Of a DNA stretch of 64,000 bases, positions 1 through 13,600 are shown one piece after another. Within the stretch, counting starts at the first letter, position 1, and the number at the start of each line of letters is the position of its first letter. The stretch covers positions 12,092,735 to 12,156,734 of the forward strand of contig NC_086253.1 in the NCBI RefSeq assembly GCF_021018805.1. Reading direction: 5' to 3'. Both the position numbers and the translations under genes were made by a program. This stretch comes from Prinia subflava. Lineage: Eukaryota; Chordata; Aves; Passeriformes; Cisticolidae. The notes beneath the pieces are model-generated. The model searched no databases. It was not told where the DNA came from and saw nothing but the letters and a program-made list of their open reading frames with translations.

Positions 1-1348
1 GCCCTGCAGCAGATTGCCACGATGAGGACAGCCATCACCAGTGTGTTTCTGTGGGTTTGAGAAATTGCAACAGAAAATCAATCTGTGGTAGATGATTACA
101 TTTCAAAGCTAGTCTCCCAAATAACTTCAAGTATTTGAGTTATTGTAAGGAAATTATTTCACCCCATCAATTTCAAGATAGGGAGAATACATCTCTGGTG
201 CTATCAGGGAGGCAATGATGATATATCAGTGATTTAGTTTTAATTAAACTTTACTTGCTTGTATAAGGAAAGTTTGACAAAAAGAGCAAAGTGTTTTTAG
301 ATTTGCATGCCTTCATTGGTATGATTCTGAATGTTGTATCATTCCACTCTCTTGCAAGTCTTACCAAGATCTTTGCTATGGATTTGAAATTTATTCTGAG
401 ATTTGTTTGTGGAAAAATTAGACCAATAATTTAGCCTAAGCAAAAAAATGAATGGGTTTAAGCTTCTAAAAGTATGTTTTGTAGGTCACAAAGAAATTCA
501 TATTTACATGGTCCACACACAGAAGAATACAGTGTTGTGTATTCATGTAATTTGACATGGAGGAGCAAAACCCATGGAATTTTTCAGTGTGGAATTGAGT
601 TCAGGTGTAAAATTTAGAGTGGTTACATTGTATATGAAATTAGAATAATTATAATTCCAGTTTAACTCTAAAGATAAAAGACAGTATTTATATGCAATAT
701 CACATACTGCATTTTCTGAAAGCTCTTGTGTTTCCATCTGGTTTTAATCTCTTTTCTAGAACTCTGTTAATGTTCATGAGAGACAGATAGCAGCTATTTT
801 ATTTGTATCATCACCGAATTGAAACTGCCCCCTCTTCCCTGCAGAGAAGGGAGTACACCGCCCATGAATACGAAACAGTGATGTATCAATCTCGATGGGT
901 CAATGAGTTTAGAACTATTTTACAAAGTCAGTAAAATTTATAGTCTATTCAGGTGCCTGTTTGATCTGCTTCCCAGCATAGACAGTGGTAGTTTCTGGGG
1001 AGGAGGTCAGACATTTCTATTGGTGTTTATCTGAAGGAATGTTTTGAGTATTAGTAAAGAAAAGATTTTTCTTCTTCTGTCTGAAATGTAAATAGAAATA
1101 TGGACATACTTCATTAAAGTTGCTGTAGTAGAAGTTGACTCACCCTGCTGTTTAATGAATGATCACTGTCATGATTAATAAACTAATGTACTGTGATATT
1201 CTTGCACATCTCTGCCATTTCATTACCCAGTATTGAGTGAATCTAGGGGCAATCTAGAGATTGAATTCTCTAGATACAAGGATCTTGTTTTGTGACAGAA
1301 ATTTCCCATTATCAGTGATTTCTAACAGTCCTGATTCCCTTTGTACAG
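1..1348 (+). other. EVC2 intron (partial, upstream of first visible exon)
   Basis: AT-rich sequence ending in the acceptor at 1347-1348. No exon was recognised. The 5' part of the intron lies outside the window. Confidence 0.8.
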
Positions 1349-1673
1349 TTTGGAGGTTGCCAGCCTGACACGGGCAGATGCTGATCTGGAGGCCAATCGA
1401 ACACAGATCTGTAAAGAAGTGATTGCTATGATGCTGAGGAACATGGTCCTAAATCACAGCCTCCTTCCTCATGTGGAGAAGAAGATAAGTTCAGTTTTCG
1501 AAAAGCAGTTTCTTGCAATGGAGAAAGAGATTCAAGAGGAGTATGAAAGGAAGATGGTGGCTTTGACAGCTGAATGTAATTTGGAAACGAGGAAGATGAT
1601 GGAGGCTCAGTGCCAAAAAGCAAGAGCTGCAAATGAAGAGGCTGAGGAATTAATGAAGAAAATTAATGAAAAG
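1349..1673 (+). CDS. EVC2: EVC2 exon (first in window, probable exon 10)
   Basis: The acceptor is 'ttgtacag' and the donor is 'aag|gtaaat'. The exon opens with the third base of a split codon and then reads 'LEVASLTRADADLEANRTQI', matching human 'LEIATLNRADADLEACRTQI'. It continues through 'EIQEEYERKMVALTAECNLE', the best conserved coiled-coil block of the protein. It ends in phase 0. The exon supplying the first two bases of the split codon is upstream of the window. Confidence 0.95.
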
Positions 1674-4600
1674 GTAAATCTGGTTTTAAATCAAGATATT
1701 TTGCATCAAATGTAGTTTTATGGTGATGGTTTCTCTTTTAGACTAGAACAGCTTAGATATCCACCTAGAGGAGTAAAGATAAATATCTACAATTAAATAT
1801 GTTCAGAAATTCAGATGTCATAACTAGGGTAGTTTTTATTAAGAAATGATGTTCAATTCACCAGAAAATGAATTTTTCTCAAGAGAATCTGTGACATGTG
1901 AAAACAAAGGATTATCATTATCCTGTTTGTTTTTATTTTTAGTAGAATAGGGTTTTTTCTAATTTATATTGTTATTAAAATTATGCTTGTTATTATTTTG
2001 TTGGTATACATTATGTGATTCTGTTTCATTTTAGTTGGATTTCAGGATTGATGAAACCTAAAAAATTAATTTCATATATAAGCTTTGTGTGGAATTTCAT
2101 GCCATTTTATCTAATTTATGTTATATAAGACTTGTAAATTCTAAAATTACTTCATTATGCCTTCAAAGTGGTATCTGGATTAGAGACTGGCAACTGTACA
2201 ACCCCACTGTCCAAACAGGTGAATACTATGGAAAGTGTACACTGATTCAGTGTTAGCTGAATTCTGTGACTTAAACCTGAAATGACAGTAATTAAAGTAT
2301 TTGTAAAATATATATGAGCTAGTAGCACTGATTCGTTAAAATACGTTGGATTCTGAAAGTCACTTCTGATGCATTTATTTCTTTCTTCTTTGCAGCCTGC
2401 TGTAGAATGCAGAAGTCTTCTGGACAAACTTCACAGACTGGAGCAGGACTGCCTGAAGAGATTCCTTTTTGTAAAGCAAGAGGAATATTTTGCAAAGGCT
2501 TATAGAGAGCTGGCTGTTACCCAAAGAAAGGAGCTCCATACCATCTTTTTTACACAGATAACAAATGCCACTTTAAAGGGAGAACTGAAGTTGGAAGCAG
2601 CTAAAACATTAGTGGAAGGTTACTCTAAAATACAGGTAATAAGATGATATGTCCCTTCCTAACCTAAAGACAGAATACTAACCTACAGTAACTTTCAAGA
2701 AATATTTCAGGATTATTTTTATCACTTTCATAGCTAGCTTTCTTAGAAAGTATTTTAAAAACTATAATGCCTTTTTTAGCATGTCTAGACATCTGCACAA
2801 CTGTATATCGAGGTATATGCACAAGTTCAAACGCCCCTAGGCACCAAGTGCTCTTGTATACTTAGGAAGATGTACTGATCCCCCCAATCCAAATATGTAG
2901 ATTATTGAAACTGTGGTCTGAGGTACTGTGATTATGTGCTTAGAGGGGTTGAGTGTCTCCAGGTTATATGATAGAGGGATGCTGATGTTCAGGACTTTAG
3001 TTTTGCTTTCAGTTACATTTTAAACCTCTTACAACTGCCCTCAGGACGTGTGCTAACTGTTCAGGAAAGTACACACAGTACTGAGGTAATCAGGCCAAAA
3101 GCTCAGCACATTATTTATTTTGTTTGGTTGAAATAACCATAATCATTTGATGTGATCATTAGAGTTGAGTTGAAAAAAGCTTATTGTTTTACACTTGTAG
3201 GAATTTTTTAACTTTGCCCTATTAATGAACAAATCTGGTCTGATTCTCACAGGTGTTAGCCAAAATTTACATAACATCTAATTAAATGTTCACATTTGTT
3301 CACATTCTTTCCTGTAGGGTGACATTGAAGAGCTAATGGATTTTTTGCAAGCTTGCAAGAAATATCATCTGAATAAAAGATTTTCTTACAGAGAATATCT
3401 TATAAGTAAGATACAGTCAAGAAATTCTCGTGTCTCTGCTCTTATAAATGCCGCAGCAGCCCAGATATCAAGTCTCATTACTAAGACAGAAAGGTAAATA
3501 ACTGTTTCCTTGTCAGCCATTTGACTACTTTATCTCACAGACAACAGACTCTTCAAAAGTGTTTTTTCCGTGTTACTTAGGAGGAGAGTTGCAAAAAATG
3601 TTATCTTTTAGTTAATTCTAAGAAAATATTTTGTAACTGATTGGTTTTGTTAGTTAAATCCCAGCAGGTGCTATGGTGAGGTTTTGTTATCTGTGTCCAC
3701 AGCACAGAGATAAATTGCTGAAAACATATTTCCTGTATAGTACCTGTTAATAATTGTGAGTTCAATGGGAACCAGACTCATGTAAGATTCTCAGTGTCTT
3801 TATACATCCATTATTTGTGTAAATACTCATCAGTCATGTGAAAACTCATGCCAGAGTCCATTGCAATGTGTACCAGTGAAGACCATTTGTCTGCATGCTT
3901 TATGCACAAATATCTGGATTTAATAGAAAAGAACAGTTTTGATTCACTTGTGATTGAAGGTGTTTGAGGAACTGGATGTACAGCTTCTCTTTTCAAGTTG
4001 GAAATCATGATTATTTTCTAAAGAAAGTAGATTAAGTTTATAAATAATCTAACTGGAGGAATTTGACTAGCAGAGACTACACCTGTTGCAGGGAACTAAA
4101 AGGTAGATGTCAGGGAAGTGAAAAGCAGACCTGGAAATGGACTGTTGTAATACACACATTTAACTTATTTGGGATATCATACCAGACCTAGGCTGATTGA
4201 GTACTCTGTGATAGGATACTCAGAATCAAGGTAGAGAGGTAGAAGTGGTGAATTCAGCAGACACACAGAGACGTAGTTATTTAAAATTGTGTGGCTGTGA
4301 GGAGCACTGAGAGAGACATTGTGCTGCTACCCAGGGAACTGTGTTAGTTTGGCATATGGAGACATTGCTGAGGATCCTGCCTGGGCAGCAAAATATGTCA
4401 GTGTAGTACAGGAAAACAACCTAGCACAGCTGCTGTTGGTCCTGTGCGTGCAGCTTTATTTGTATATTTGAGATGTCTGCATTGATGTCAGTCACTGACA
4501 ATATGTGAAATGTGCATTAAGAGAACTGGGTGAACAGTGATCTTTATGGTGTGTTTTTTCTTCCATAATGTTAATTTAAAACTAATTTAATATTAGGAAG

Positions 4601-7600
4601 TAACAAGTCTACTAAAAGCTACCAAAGATTTCATCTGTTGATGTGACAAGATAATTTATCTGGGGTTTTTTTTGTATCTTTTCCTTGCTTTTCTTTTTGA
4701 TTGTCCTGTGTTCTGCCCTAAGTTTAGCTTGAATCACCCTAAGTTTAGCCTTGAGATTCACTGGTAGGAGAGAGCTTCTTCTGCTAGGCTGACACTGTTT
4801 TGCTAAGGGCTGCAGCTGTGTGGCTCAAAGACAAAAATGTCCTGGAATAGGAAATGTAATTCAGACATGTCTCTCACAGAGAGTTCCCTTCCATCACTTC
4901 ATGCATTGTATTATAAGGTCTGAGATGTTTTCACAGAAGATGTGCTTATGTGAAAAGCCTTTGTGAGAACCTCACTGTGTGACCATTGCAGTGAACAACT
5001 GGGACTTCTCAAGCTGGAAAAATCAATTTCATCCATTGTTTAGTGCCTGTTATTGCACCTAAGACCCACAAAATAAATCAACTATAAAACAGAAAGGAAA
5101 GGTACAGGGTTAGTTAATCAAAGACCTCATGGATCTCATCCCCAAAAATGTAATAAATGTATTTAAAAACCTTCCAAAACCCCTCAAACTTCCAAAAGCA
5201 GCAACCATTATTACCAAGATGAAAAATTCATTTTTCTAGCACTCTCCTATTAAACTTTCAGAGCATGCATTGGTTGGTTGTCTGTGGACAAACAACACAT
5301 GTCAATAGTTAGAGATTTCATTTGTGCAGAAGCAATCCCATTTGGCTTTCTAGGCCTAGAACTACTTATTTTCCAGTAACTTCCCACATCTGCTGCAGCA
5401 GTAATTTCTTTCAGGAAAATGCTGGCCAAACTCTTAAAATTCATTCTTTAAGAGGTGTGATTATAAAACTCCAGAATGTAGTATCTCAGTTTATTTGCTG
5501 GTGTTCTATTTTCTACAGGCAAACTGAAATAATAGTAAATAGTATTACTCATGAGAAATTCATAATTACATAACATAGGTTTGTATTTCAGTTTCTAACT
5601 AGAAAGTGATTTGGGGAATGTTTGCAAATTGGAGCATTAAAATTTAAGCAGCAAGAGAAGTCTGGTCTGAATGGTACTTTAAATTTGTACCCACAGTATC
5701 CTCTTATTTTTCACCTTATCATTCAATCTGCTTGTCTATATATTGATGCAGCTCTGTCTAAATCTATTTTATCCAGCTTTATAATAGAGTGCCTTAAACT
5801 TACTGTTATAAATGGAATTCTAAAATACAAAACTTAAATGGAGAAAAGATATAGATTACCACAAATAGATGCAGTGATAAACCAGCAAATAGATATTGAG
5901 GAGAAGTTTTTTAAAAATGTAGCTTAAATACTATGTTTAAAGTTTATCGAAGAGCAAAGCAATTTCAAACTAACATGAATAGGATTCTTTGTGGCTAGAA
6001 TTTAATGTTATAAAAACCCAAAATAAACCCAAACCAGTTCTAGGGAGGGCTGTGAACATTTTAAATGAAATAAAGCAACCAGAGTTTACAAGCTCTATTT
6101 ATTTAAAATGTCCCATTTGTCTGGACTAGTTTTTGAGTACTCGCTATCTTTTGAAAATCACATCTAGACTACAGTGCCAAAAAGCAGGAAAGGAGAATTT
6201 AACATATAATCTATAATCATGGATTTCTTTATGTTTTTTCTTAAAGACTATTGGGCAAAAGGGCAACACTTGAGGCAGAGTTTATTTGGGGTTGTTCTTG
6301 CTACCAACAGAGGTGCAAGGTTCTTAAGTTTTTGAACTATAGCATCTGTAAAACATGGTGTTATTTTTTTGCTAGTATCTTCTTGTTCACAAGAAATTTC
6401 TTCTTCAGTCTCTTAAAAATTCAATTCAGTTCTTGTGATTCATTAGGTACAAGCAGTTGCAAGCTCCTTTATAAACTTTGCCCAAAACTTAATTTTTTTA
6501 AGACCTCAAGAATTTCCTGTGTATTGTGTTTCTAAAGTGGTCAAAAGATTGAAGCACCTTATGCTGGTCTCCTTCTTCTTAATAATCACCATTTATATGG
6601 ATCTTGTCCATAGAAAGTAGTTTCCCAATGATGTCTTGGCTGGACGCATCTGGAAGTGAGCAGTAATGCATCACTATGAAGTTTTCTAATCATCTCTTAA
6701 AATCTGTTCTGCTTGTAGCACTTGCTATGTAGGGAGGGCATTTATTGCCCTGACTTATTTACATGAATTGTGATCTGGACAGCAGCAAGCTGCCAGTTCA
6801 GCAGGTGAAATCCTGGTGTAGCTGGAGTAGCATGGGCAGACTCATGCATGTTCTCTCTGTGTAGTGATGTGATTCAGCCTCCATGTACATTCAGGCCTGT
6901 ACAGCTTTTCTGCTTCATATCTATCTCCTTTTTGCTTTAGTGATGCTCCTGTTCCTTCTCTAGCTTCATGAAACAATTTTCATTTGCTGGGGTCCAGCAT
7001 CCCAGAACACTTGTTCTCTGTAACATCAAATACAAAGTCCTACTTTTTACTTCAGTGCTCTCACTCTGTATTTGCTCCTTAATTTGTTGGCTTTTGTTCA
7101 ATACAGAGAAGTCAGGGTCTCTCTCTCTGACTGACGTGTGGTACTGCTGCTGTTTGTTACACACCACCTCTGTACCTCCCTTGGTGCTCGTTGCCTTTGG
7201 GAAGATCTCCCTTTAAACATCCTTGGCATTACCACAGTATTCTCCTTCATTAAAATTCTCTTTGTTCAAAGACATGTGCCTGCCCATTTCTTAAGTGATT
7301 AAATGTCTGGCATGCTGAGACCAGGCAGTTTATCATACAGTCTATACTGTCTCGTTACCTTTCTCCTCTCCTTTTGTTTTGCATTTCTGTTTGGAGTCCT
7401 TTGAGACTATGACATCTTTTTTTCTTAATACCATAATTGTTTTTATATTGCATTTATATGAAACCAGAAGTAAAGGTGTCTTGCCAGTATTGAGCCTTTT
7501 AGGAATTACCATAACACCGATTAATATAAGTTGGCACATAAACTGACATCAGCTTCTGTGGTGAGATACTGATCACCTCGAGTTTTAGCTGTGGACATAC

Positions 7601-10600
7601 TGGATCTCTAAATAAACCAACTGAAATACTGTAAACACTTTTTTTTAAATCCTAAAAATAGATAGCTATATATCATCTTCCTGTCATTCTGTGTTGCATG
7701 ACTTTTCTTAAACTTTCATTTGCTGTGTGGTTCCAGCACATCTATCTTTTTCTATTGCAGACGCTTTTTACTGCTCTGGACAGGGATTTTAATTGGATGC
7801 AGCAGGCCTGAGTTTATTTCCTCAGTACAAGACAGGATGAAGGTGTTAAAAATAATGTCTTGGTTATTTTCTTTCCTCACCATAATTAATTACCTTTATT
7901 CACGTATCTTTGGCCTTGGGTTCAGTCAAAAAGCAGGGGCAGGACTTAGAGTTACCAAATATGGGCTAAAAATTTTGTACTGTTCTGGAGTTTTTTGACA
8001 TATCACTGAGTTTTAACATTGATTAATTTCAAAGCAGAAATTACCTGGCCAATAATGAGGCTTGGTGGATTACTCTCAATATACTGAAAGGTATTTTAAT
8101 CTGCTTTGCAGATTAAAGAAATGCAATAGCTAGGCTTTGAAAAAGCTCTGCAAAAGGAGGATCTCTTGTTGACATAACTGTGATAAAGCACATCTGAGTT
8201 TCTATCCAGCACATACATTATATAGGGGTGATGTTTCATGGCTTGCTCAGATAGTTGTGGGTCCTTCAGCAGAAGATAGGATAGTGTGAATTATGGGATC
8301 TGGCCACCCTGGTTACAGTGCAGTGGGTGCAAACAAGCCAATTTGGCAATTCTGCTTTATTTTAACTTATTTTGAGAATTTTGGTTGGAATTAAGTTGTC
8401 ACAGTAGCAATAAATCCTAATAAACCAAAATGAAATTCTCCTTTCTGGAGAAGGGCTTGCTTACCATATTTAGATAGTACTTTAATTTAGGAGCTGGGCC
8501 AGGTATCACACTGGAATGAAACCTTGAAAGCCCTGGATTCATCTGACTCCTGACTCTGTAATGTTCATGTCTTTGAAAAAATGGGGACTGGGTAGGCAAA
8601 CTAGAAGGTATCTGTATAACATCCAGGTTCAGGTTGGGAATTGGTGCTTTCAATTCAAAGTTTCATGTTGACCTTTTCAACACCACATTTTGTAAGTTTA
8701 CAGTGCTTAATAAAAATTATACCTCACAAAGGTCCAACAGCCTGGTCTGAATTAAGATGTTCTTTTATTCTTCTGTTGAATAAGAAAGATTTGGGGAACT
8801 TATAGTGTAAATGTAATAGCAGGTAAGTTCTGAAATTCAGTTAGAGTTTGTGGTGAGGGAGATTTTTTAAACTGTTGCAGGCACTGTTGAGATCTTGTTT
8901 TCTCTTTGACATTAAATACTGTAGCAACTGGAGGTAGACCATAGTCTTGAATTTCTGCCTGAAAACACTGTGGGTCATGACTGACTGTTTGCTGTTTCAA
9001 ATAATTGAATTGCACTATTATTTTGAAATGTTTATAATCCTTCTGATGTAAATTTAATAGGAAGTATGAATATAAATATTTTGCAGATGTGATTGCTTTG
9101 TCTATTAAATTTTTTTTTCTTTTTACTTGATCACATACTTTAAAGAGAAATTTGTTTTTAATGAGGAAAAGAAGTTGTAAAAGACATAAAATGGCATTTC
9201 AGGGTCATTAAATGAAAAAAATAAATATGCATAATATATGAGGTTTAAAATGTCTCATTTGAATATCACTTACGTTACAAACCCATGTGTAATTGGTTTT
9301 GCACTTGCCTGTCCTTCTGTCCATCATGCCTGTCCATCCATCCTTCTTCCCATTTCTTTTTCATACACCTTCACAAACTGCCTCAATTCTCATCTGAAAC
9401 TCTTCTCATCTCTGAGATTGCCCTTCGATTATCCCCTTCCTTGTTTGATTCTCCCAGGTGTCACTGCTAAAGACACAAAGATCATTCTTTGTCTCTATTT
9501 TGCTGAGCCTTTTTATGGTGCTAATTGCCTCAGATATCCTTTTGCTCTTAAGAATTTGGGATAACAGCCTTCAAACACTGTTATTACAGAGCAGGTCATC
9601 TACCTGAAAGTCATTTGGGAATCCTGCTGGACCGAGCTGAGACTGAAATTAATTTTGTTAAACAGAAATTTGATCATGATTTAAAACAAGAAAAGCAGAA
9701 GCTTTGCCAGAAACTCATTACCAGGCGAAGGCGGGAAATGTTGCAAAAGGTAATTATTTTCAATGTATTTATTTTCATAGGGCTTATCACGAATTAGAAA
9801 TTGAATTAATTGAAAAATAAAATTTAGTTGTTACAACAGGGGTCAACACTGCCAGGAGCGTGGATTAAAATAAGTGCCAGTTGGTTTTAGCAGTGTACCA
9901 CTGTGTTGTGTATTAGTCATGCAGTAATTCACAGCTGTTCTTTTAGAAAAAACCTGCAAGAAAGTTACTAACTTCAGCTTAGCTGGAGAAACTTCTGAAG
10001 CTCCTCTGCTTGGTGTAATGTGTCAAAGGGGGTCATGACAAGCTTCTGTAACACGCAGACAGGCAAAAGCCAGCTCAGGTTCAGGAGCTGGTGAGGGTAA
10101 TGGCTCAGATGGCAGTCACTGTTTTCTGTGGGTTTCCTGGCCATGTGTGACCTGAGTGAATTCAATAGCACAGTTAAAATTCAGCTACAAACCAAAACTA
10201 TTTAAAAGATGCTGCTTTACCTATGCTTGCTTGTGGTAGAATTCATGTCACCTCAGCCATCTAAAAATCAAAGGTAACTCCAAAAGATGCAGGTCATCTC
10301 GTAATGTAAGGCAACTTGCAGGTGATCTGACAGGGAGTTGTTGTCCAAAGGTATACTTCAAAGGTACCCTTCTGTACCTAAAAGATGTAGAAAAACCCTA
10401 GCTTCTTAAGATGCTAGTTCTTAAGATGACCCAAGTTAGGTGAGGTTGATCTTATCTTTTGCAGGATGTGTTTCACTGCTTTGTGCTCTTTAACAGATAC
10501 CAATGTGAGCATAGACAGCTGGCCTGGTGATAGTGACATTTGTTATACTTGTTCTCAGTGTAGGTTGCTTTGGTTTAGCTTTCCAATGAAACTGCAAGAT

Positions 10601-13600
10601 GGGGAAAATACAAAAACAAACAAATAAAAAAACCCCAACTTTTTTTTGTAATTTTTTAAAATTCTTTTCCTCCTTTTCTATTTGATCCAGATTCTCTTCT
10701 GGAAAGCTGCCAGATCACTGAAATTCAGATAGCTGAGATTATATCAAATCACATGGTGGTGCATTTGTTTAGATGTTAGCTCTTTTGTCTAGCAACAGTT
10801 CATATTATCACAGCCCTTGTATCTACCAATAGTCAGAGTTATCACAGACACCTTAGGTGCTCACAAAGCCAATCTGTTGAGGGCTAGGTAGGTCTCTGGG
10901 CACTGCAAAGCAGTTTCGAGAACATGGAAAAGCAAAAGTATGAAGTTTTGCATTGCTATGAAATTGACACTTAAAGAGCTAGAATTTGAGATGTTCCTTT
11001 TTCTTAACTTTGTTCCTCCTTTTGGTAAACGAATCAGCAGAAAGAGCACCAGAAGGAGCAGCTGTCACTAGGAGACCCCTACAAAACTACTAATGAGATC
11101 TCTCATTACCTGAGACACTGGAAAAATCTTCTGAGTGATCACACCATTGAATTTGAAGAACTTACTGAAAAGCTGGACAATGAGGCCAGCGAAGAGCTGA
11201 AGGAGCTACAATTTAGCCTAGCAGAGAAAGCCATTGAAGAGCTTAAACGTGTTCAGTGTGGAGTGTTTGTGCAAGAACTGGTCAAGCTCAATGTGCCAAA
11301 GTTGTTCCTGCTGGAAGCTGTGGAGGAGCACAAAAAAGAGATGGTGGTTAAACAGGCACAGCTTGAGAGGGAAGAACATGACAAGAGCATGGCTGCTGAA
11401 GAGCTGCTTCAGCTCACCAGGCAGAAGCTAAGCCAAGAGCTGGAAACAGGCATCTCAGAGCAAAAAGAAATAAGGAGCTGGGAACAGTCAATATTCATGC
11501 AAGTATCTCTCTGCACTCTTTTCTTGGTTACTATAGCAAATAGAAGAGAGCTGGGAGCTTTCACACCTGTCCAGCTGTAATTCTCTGTTGGGCACTTAGG
11601 AATTGATTTTTTTTTTGTCGATTTGCTCAGCCTATGCAGTGCCAGTGGGGGAGCACTGCAGTGGAAATCCAGGAAGCAGCAGTCTTGAAGCTAAAAATGT
11701 GGAGTAAAGGTTTTTTACTTCCATTCATTCCATGGCAGGTATCACTTACACATCTTTCATTGTTATTCTCAGTCTGTTCTTTGAAGTCCTGCACTTTGGA
11801 AATGCCAATTAGTGTGTTAGACCTAATTGGCCCCTAGTTCAAGTTCAATATAATCCTTCTAGCCACAAGACAAGCCTTACTCCTCAGGTTTGTTTTGAGC
11901 TTTGGCACAGTATTCCCACATAGTCCCTAAGTACAGGGTGCAGTCTCTGCCTGTCCACTCATGGCCCAGCGTGTCAGACTGGGCTGCTCTGGCCTGCAGA
12001 CACAGTGGCCCTGAGCCATCGTGGCACAGCAGTGCTGCAGAGAGGAGTTCTGGCCCCTGGCAGTGCTAGGGCCATTGCTGCTGCTGCAGTGGGACCCTGG
12101 GGAGGTGGCAAAGCAGGTGGTGGCCCTGCCACCGTTGGGAAACCTTGCACAAGGAGAACCCTTGGCTGTGGCCAGGAGTGGTTGTGCCTCTCACAGCCAG
12201 GTCCCTGAGATCAGGGAACGTTCATGAGCATTTGTTCTTAACTTTCAAGTACATTTATGTCTGGTTGTTAGATTGCCTGAATATTTGCAGTACTATATTT
12301 CCTATACAATGTCTATTTAATAAGAGACATTGTTAGAGACGTGAGAACATGAAAAAATAAAATTGCAGCTTTAGGGGAAGCAACTAGAACAGGCAAACCT
12401 ATAATAAGCTGTATGGCTCTGAATAAAATCTACCAGGCATAAGAGATTGAACAGGGAGGGAGAAAAGAAAAGAGAAAAAAAAAAGACACTGGTAAAAGTC
12501 TTTCCTTCATACCTCTTCTTTAAGGCAAAATAGATTTGTATGGGCACTTCTATGCTAACAGAATCTTTATAAACTTTCCTGACACATGTTGTAAAACCAT
12601 ATAACAAGAAAATAAAAAGAAACTTTACCCATTACATTTGCTTTGCTAAAGAAAAAAAATCCATTTTCCCATTGTTTTGGTTCTAATTTCGAGGGCTTTG
12701 TATTTTATTCAGCCTTTTAAATATTTTTCTGTGAGTCATTTATATGTATTTTCTAACTTGTCTTAACTATCTCTTGTTTACATTGCCGAGAGCAGACCTG
12801 CAGGATATGGAGGTAGATTGTATGACCCAGCAGGACTTTCCTGTTTCTAACTTAGAATTCCATAATAATTGTGTTCCAACATGCAGTGTACCTGTCACAC
12901 TTGTTAGATGATAACTTTATATGAAACAGCAGTAAGCTGTTTGGGGTTTTTTTCAGTAAAATGCAGGAAAATATATAGAAAAAAAATGCAGCAACAGCTG
13001 TCCTATGAATAGCTCCTTCAAATCTGTCACTTGTCTTTTTCCAGTCCCTTGTCTGTCGTGGTATTTTGATGACAGATGCCAGCTCTCATGTTTATGTTCT
13101 CATCTGCTATCTACCAACATTATTTTGAATGATAGCTTTTCATTTTTGTTGCTTATCAGAGAGACCATGAGTTAGTCCAAAATATTTGTGAAGATTGTTA
13201 ATGCTTACAGTCCTTTTTAAATATAAACATGGCACAACTCTATTTGCTGTATTTCATTTCATATCTCTCACTATATATCTATATTCATGGATTTATAGCA
13301 TGGATTTTCTTCCATGAGTCTAAGACAAGACAACAAATGGTTAAATATACTATAAATGATCATTTGGAGTAGTCTTGTCTTAAAGTAAGCAACTTTTTGA
13401 AGGGAAAATCCTCATGCATTAAAAGTATATTAACTGTTCTTTGCTGAATCAATAAAAGAAAAAAGGATTTCTAAAATCAAATATTTCAGTGAAATGATGA
13501 GGTAGTATAGGCCTGGTGTACATTGAATAAAAATATCAGTACTAATGAAACATGCAGTATAATATATTTTTCAATGAAAAGTGCTCTTTAAAAAACATTC

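Noticed and set aside
1..60. 'gccctgcagcagattgccacgatg' looked like an upstream EVC2 exon ('ALQQIATM' versus human 'ALEELEIATL').
   Set aside because: The following exon already encodes 'LEVASL', and the frame, donor and continuing residues do not fit; the resemblance is superficial.
1426..1632. Antisense open frame opposite the first EVC2 exon.
   Set aside because: Shadow of the real coding strand; the + strand matches EVC2 residue by residue.
11503..11504. Canonical GT donor for the 461-nt exon.
   Set aside because: It gives a +1-type frame error and a TAG in the next exon, whereas the GC donor four bases upstream restores a gap-free match to EVC2.
13498..13510. 'tgaggtagtatag' resembles the let-7 5' end (TGAGGTAGTA).
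   Set aside because: The match ends after ten bases and the flank offers no complementary arm for a let-7 hairpin; likely chance.
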